Shown: positions 13,858-16,522 of the stretch, piece after piece | How the letters are laid out: each line of letters starts with the position of its first letter | How positions within the stretch are numbered: position 1 is the stretch's first letter | Source of the DNA: DASXMR01 sp036495525 | GTDB lineage: Bacteria > Actinomycetota > Actinomycetes > Streptosporangiales > Streptosporangiaceae | Length of the DNA: 16,522 nt | Direction of reading: 5' to 3' | Assembly: GCA_036495525.1 (NCBI GenBank) | Contig: DASXMR010000127.1 | Span: 1 to 16,522 of the forward strand | Translations under genes and position numbers: made by a program | Notes under the pieces: model-generated | The model's database searches: none | What the model saw: only the letters and a program-made list of their open reading frames with translations | What the model was told of the DNA's origin: nothing

Positions 13858-14769
13858 TTAACCAGGGCCTGGCGCGGGGTCAGCGGCGTACCGCCGCTCG
13901 GCCTCGCGCACTTCGGCCAGTCCGATGAACTCGTTGAACTCGCTGAACGACGGCAGCCCGGCCAGCATCGCGGCCGGCGTGCCCGCCTCGGCGATCTCCC
14001 GCAGCACCGCCCGCATCGCCCCGGTTGCGGCCAGCAGCGTGCTGAGCGGGAAGATGACGATCCGGTAGCCGAGCTCGCGCAGCCTGGCCACCGGCAGCGG
14101 CGGCGTCTTGCCGCCCTCTGCCCAGTTGAAGAGCAGCGGCACGTCGGGGAACGCCCTGGCCGCCTCGGCGGCCTCCGCGTCGGTCGTGACCGCCTCGATG
14201 AACAGCGCGTCGGCGCCAGCCTCGCGATACAGCCGGGCGCGCTCCAGCGCTCGCTCCAGCCCCTCGACCGCCCGCGCGTCGGTCCTGGCGATGATCACGA
14301 ACTCCGGCCGGGCACGCGCCTCGACGGCGGCACGGATCTTCGCCGCCATCTCCTGCGCCGGGATGACGAGCTTGCCCTCCATGTGCCCGCACTTCTTGGG
14401 GGCCACCTGGTCTTCCAGGTGAATCCCCGCCACCCCGGCCGACTCGAAGGCGCCGACGGCGCGGATCACGTTCAGCGGGTTGCCGTAGCCGGTGTCGGCG
14501 TCGGCGATCACCGGGATGTCCACGCAGTCCGCGATCCGGCTCGCGTTGCCGGCCATCTCGGTCATCGTCAGCAGGCCGACGTCGGGCCGCCCGAGCAGCG
14601 CCGCCGAGGTGCCGAAGCCGGTCACGTACACGGCCGGGAAGCCGGCCTCCTCCGCGAGCCTGGCGGCCAGCGGGTCAAACGCGCCGGGCGCCACGATCAG
14701 CTCGCCGGCGGCCAGCAGTTCCCGCAGCCTGACCGGGCCGCCAGGGCGGGAGGTAAGCCGCCCTGTCAC
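13858..14769 (-). CDS. Isocitrate lyase/PEP mutase-superfamily enzyme (methylisocitrate lyase-like)
   Basis: The protein has 303 residues with a TIM-barrel of the ICL/PEPM superfamily. Metal- and substrate-binding residues are visible: 'IADADTGYGN' (88-97) with Asp90 and Asp92, 'HLEDQ' (117-121) and Arg162 ('IARTDA'). The lyase motif 'KKCGH' (125-129) contains the catalytic-type Cys127, which suggests C-C bond cleavage, as in 2-methylisocitrate lyase, rather than phosphonate chemistry. The propionate-cycle partners (prpC, prpD) are not in view, so the true substrate, perhaps another 2-hydroxy acid, is open. The start is GTG 14769 with only a weak ribosome site, so a different start is possible. 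It is the first gene of a two-gene operon with the glcG-like gene and is divergent from hom. Confidence 0.87.
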   Translation of the reverse strand: MTGRLTSRPGGPVRLRELLAAGELIVAPGAFDPLAARLAEEAGFPAVYVTGFGTSAALLGRPDVGLLTMTEMAGNASRIADCVDIPVIADADTGYGNPLNVIRAVGAFESAGVAGIHLEDQVAPKKCGHMEGKLVIPAQEMAAKIRAAVEARARPEFVIIARTDARAVEGLERALERARLYREAGADALFIEAVTTDAEAAEAARAFPDVPLLFNWAEGGKTPPLPVARLRELGYRIVIFPLSTLLAATGAMRAVLREIAEAGTPAAMLAGLPSFSEFNEFIGLAEVREAERRYAADPAPGPG

Positions 14770-14819
14770 CAGGCGCCGCCCGCGATTGTCACGGGCACAC
14801 CGTAGTACAGCGCGGCCAG

Positions 14820-14838
14820 AGCGGGCAGGCCCGCTTTT
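14820..14838 (+). terminator. Hairpin with T run just upstream of hom
   Basis: AGCGGG (14820-14825) and CCCGCT (14830-14835) form a stem around a CAGG loop, followed by further T residues (14836-14838). This is a short intrinsic-terminator shape on the plus strand, 32 nt before the hom ATG. No plus-strand gene ends nearby: the gene to the left runs the other way. It could be an attenuator or a block on antisense read-through. Confidence 0.5.
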
Positions 14839-14869
14839 CCGCCGCGTCGGTAGGGTGGGAGACCACTCG

Positions 14870-16231
14870 ATGGGAAGCGGGCCAGCCGTGCGGACGACTC
14901 AGGACCAGGCCGCGCCGGGCGCGGTGGCCGGCAGGACCGCCCCCCTGCGGGTAGCAGTGCTCGGCTGCGGGGTGGTCGGCAGCCAGGTGTGCCGGCAGCT
15001 CGGCGCGCAGTCAGCCGACCTGGCGGCGCGGGCCGGCGGGCCGCTGCAGCTGGCCGGCGTCGCCGTGCGCCGCCCGGACCGCGACCGGGACGGGGCAGTC
15101 GATCAGGCGCTGCTGACCGGCGACGCGATGACCCTGGTCACTCGGCCCGACGTGGACATCGTGGTGGAGCTGATCGGGGGCATCGAGCCGGCCCGCTCGC
15201 TGCTGCTCGCCGCGCTGCGGGCAGGCAAGTCGGTCGTCACGGCGAACAAGGAGCTGCTCGCGGCCGGCAGTGCCGCGCTGCACCAGGCCGCCCGCGAGCA
15301 CGGCGCCGACCTGTACTACGAGGCCGCCGTCGGCGGCGCGATCCCGCTGCTGCGGGCGCTGCGCGAGTCGCTGGCCGGGGACACGGTGCGCAGCGTCCTC
15401 GGCATCGTCAACGGCACCACCAACTACATCCTCGACCGGATGGACACCTCCGGCGCGAGCTTCGCTGACGCGCTGGCCGAGGCGCAGCAGCTCGGCTACG
15501 CCGAGCAGGATCCGGCGGCCGACCTGGCCGGGCAGGACGCAGCGGCCAAGGCCGCGATCCTTGCCAGCCTCGCCTTCCACACCAGGGTCACCGCGGCCGA
15601 CGTGCGCACCGAGGGGATCACGCAGGTAACGGCCGCCGACATCACCAGCGCCAGGACGCTCGGCTGCGTGGTCAAGCTGCTGGCGATCTGCCAGCGGGCC
15701 GGCGGCGGAATCTCGGTCCGGGTGCACCCGGCGATGCTCCCGCTCGCACACCCGCTGGCCGCCGTGCGCGAGGCATACAACGCGGTGTTCGTCGAGGCCG
15801 CGGCGGCCGGGCGGCTGATGTTCTACGGCGCGGGCGCCGGGGGTACCCCGACGGCGAGCGCGGTGCTCGGCGACATCGTGGCGGTGGCCCGCAACCGGCT
15901 CGCGGGCACGCGCGGACCGGAGCTTTCCACCTATGCGGAGCTGCCGGTGCTGCCGATGGGCGATACTTTGACCAGGTACCACGTGTCGCTGGACGTCGAC
16001 GACCGGCCCGGGGTGCTGGCGCCGGTCGCGGAGGCCTACGCGCGCCACGGCGTGTCCATCCAGCAGGTAATCCAGGCCAGCCGCCGTGGTGGCGAGGCTT
16101 CGCTCGTGATCGTCACGCACGAGGCGAGCGACGCCGCGCTGGCGGCGACAATATCCGAACTGCAGGCCCTGCCGATCGTGCGGGCGGTGGCGAGCGTAAT
16201 GCGGGTAGAAGGAGAAGGCGACCCGTCATGA
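14870..16231 (+). CDS. hom: Homoserine dehydrogenase
   Basis: The enzyme of 453 residues reduces aspartate semialdehyde to homoserine with NAD(P)H, the branch point to threonine and methionine. The Rossmann motif 'LGCGVVGSQV' is at 31-40. 'VVELIGG' (98-104), 'TANKELL' (124-130), 'GIVNGTTNYIL' (178-188) and 'YAEQDPAADLAGQDAAAKAA' (210-229, with the catalytic-type lysine Lys227) are typical. The C-terminal ACT domain (about 369-448, 'DDRPGVLAPVAEAY') should sense threonine. ATG 14870 has GGGAG 8 nt upstream; GTG 14888 is an alternative and would fit better if the TAGGGT at 14851-14856 is the -10. Its stop overlaps the threonine synthase start (ATGA), so the two are translationally coupled. Confidence 0.96.
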   Translation: MGSGPAVRTTQDQAAPGAVAGRTAPLRVAVLGCGVVGSQVCRQLGAQSADLAARAGGPLQLAGVAVRRPDRDRDGAVDQALLTGDAMTLVTRPDVDIVVELIGGIEPARSLLLAALRAGKSVVTANKELLAAGSAALHQAAREHGADLYYEAAVGGAIPLLRALRESLAGDTVRSVLGIVNGTTNYILDRMDTSGASFADALAEAQQLGYAEQDPAADLAGQDAAAKAAILASLAFHTRVTAADVRTEGITQVTAADITSARTLGCVVKLLAICQRAGGGISVRVHPAMLPLAHPLAAVREAYNAVFVEAAAAGRLMFYGAGAGGTPTASAVLGDIVAVARNRLAGTRGPELSTYAELPVLPMGDTLTRYHVSLDVDDRPGVLAPVAEAYARHGVSIQQVIQASRRGGEASLVIVTHEASDAALAATISELQALPIVRAVASVMRVEGEGDPS

Positions 16232-16522
16232 CCGTCGAAACAGGTGCGCGAGCTCCGTGGCGCGGCGTAATCACCGAATACGCCGAACGCCTACCGGTTA
16301 CTCCTGACACTCCAGTTATCACCCTCCAGGAGGGTGGAACCCCTCTGCTGCCGGCGCCCGTGCTGTCGGCCCGCACCGGGTGCGATGTCTACCTCAAGGT
16401 CGAGGGCCTCAACCCGACCGGGTCCTTCAAGGACCGCGGCATGACGACCGCGATCACCGTGGCCGCGGCCCAGGGGGCCAAGGCGGTGATCTGCGCGTCG
16501 ACGGGCAACACCTCCGCCTCGG
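16228..16522 (+). CDS. thrC: Threonine synthase (N-terminal part, cut by window end)
   Basis: Ninety-eight codons are visible. The PLP enzyme converts O-phosphohomoserine to threonine. The start 'WRGVITEY', 'LQEGGTPLLPAPVLS' (33-47), 'LKVEGLNPTGSFKDRGM' (56-72, with Lys68 as the PLP-binding lysine) and 'CASTGNTSAS' are characteristic. The ATG overlaps the hom stop codon, and AAGGAGAAGG lies inside the end of hom. The first 40 or so codons use many A/T-ending triplets, unlike the rest of the window, possibly to keep the start region unstructured. thrB is expected beyond the window but cannot be seen. Confidence 0.95.
   Translation, partial: MTVETGARAPWRGVITEYAERLPVTPDTPVITLQEGGTPLLPAPVLSARTGCDVYLKVEGLNPTGSFKDRGMTTAITVAAAQGAKAVICASTGNTSAS

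Noticed and set aside
15011..16120. Long minus-strand open frame across hom
   Set aside because: It lies entirely opposite homoserine dehydrogenase and has no recognisable domain. It is a shadow of GC-rich codons.

Overview
The window looks like chromosome of a high-GC Actinomycetota. GC content is very high throughout, codons mostly end in G or C, GTG starts are used, and several families are actinobacterial in flavour: an ECF42-type sigma factor, GlcG/HbpS, an ECHDC3-like crotonase, and the hom-thrC order with an ATGA overlap. I cannot name a genus from sequence alone. Eighteen protein-coding genes fill almost all of the window. I see no rRNA, tRNA, CRISPR array, insertion sequence or phage gene, and no gene-free stretch longer than 300 bases.

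Left part (1-3845). An AbiEi-antitoxin-like/DUF559 nuclease-fold protein (+) runs head-on into a minus-strand operon of three genes. In transcription order these are a dihydrofolate-reductase-like (RibD C-terminal type) protein, a DGPF/YCII protein and an ECF42 sigma factor with a long TPR-like tail. The divergent gene is a DUF488 (YeaO-like) protein with an unusual C-terminal zinc ribbon.

Middle (3846-7922). A conserved actinobacterial protein of unknown function is followed by an orphan ParA-type ATPase. Next comes a divergent drug-efflux pair: a DHA2 (14-TM) MFS transporter (-) and its presumed TetR repressor (+). Between them lies a compact control region made of two adjacent 24-bp repeats, each holding a GGAGG-N3-CCTCC operator and a -10-like element. 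The distal operator fills the 17-bp spacer of a good promoter facing the transporter. A small protein of unknown function follows, possibly translated from a leaderless mRNA.

Right part (7943-16522). A complete Lon protease (-) has a match to the ClgR box (GTTCGC-N5-GCG) upstream. Divergent from it are an AiiA-like N-acyl-homoserine lactonase, with all metal ligands and Tyr194 at AiiA-equivalent positions, and a co-directional amidohydrolase. Three minus-strand metabolic genes follow: an isocitrate lyase/PEP mutase-family enzyme coupled to a GlcG/HbpS-like protein, then an ECHDC3-like crotonase separated from them by a strong hairpin. The window ends with homoserine dehydrogenase overlapping threonine synthase (cut by the window edge), the start of the threonine operon. 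A hairpin followed by T residues lies just upstream of hom.

Most of this is ordinary actinobacterial chromosome. The items most worth a second look are the duplicated operator module, the ECF42 operon with its candidate promoter, the DUF488-zinc ribbon fusion, the lactonase-amidohydrolase pair, the ClgR box at lon and the hairpin before hom. I found no clear evidence of a wholly new multi-gene system.
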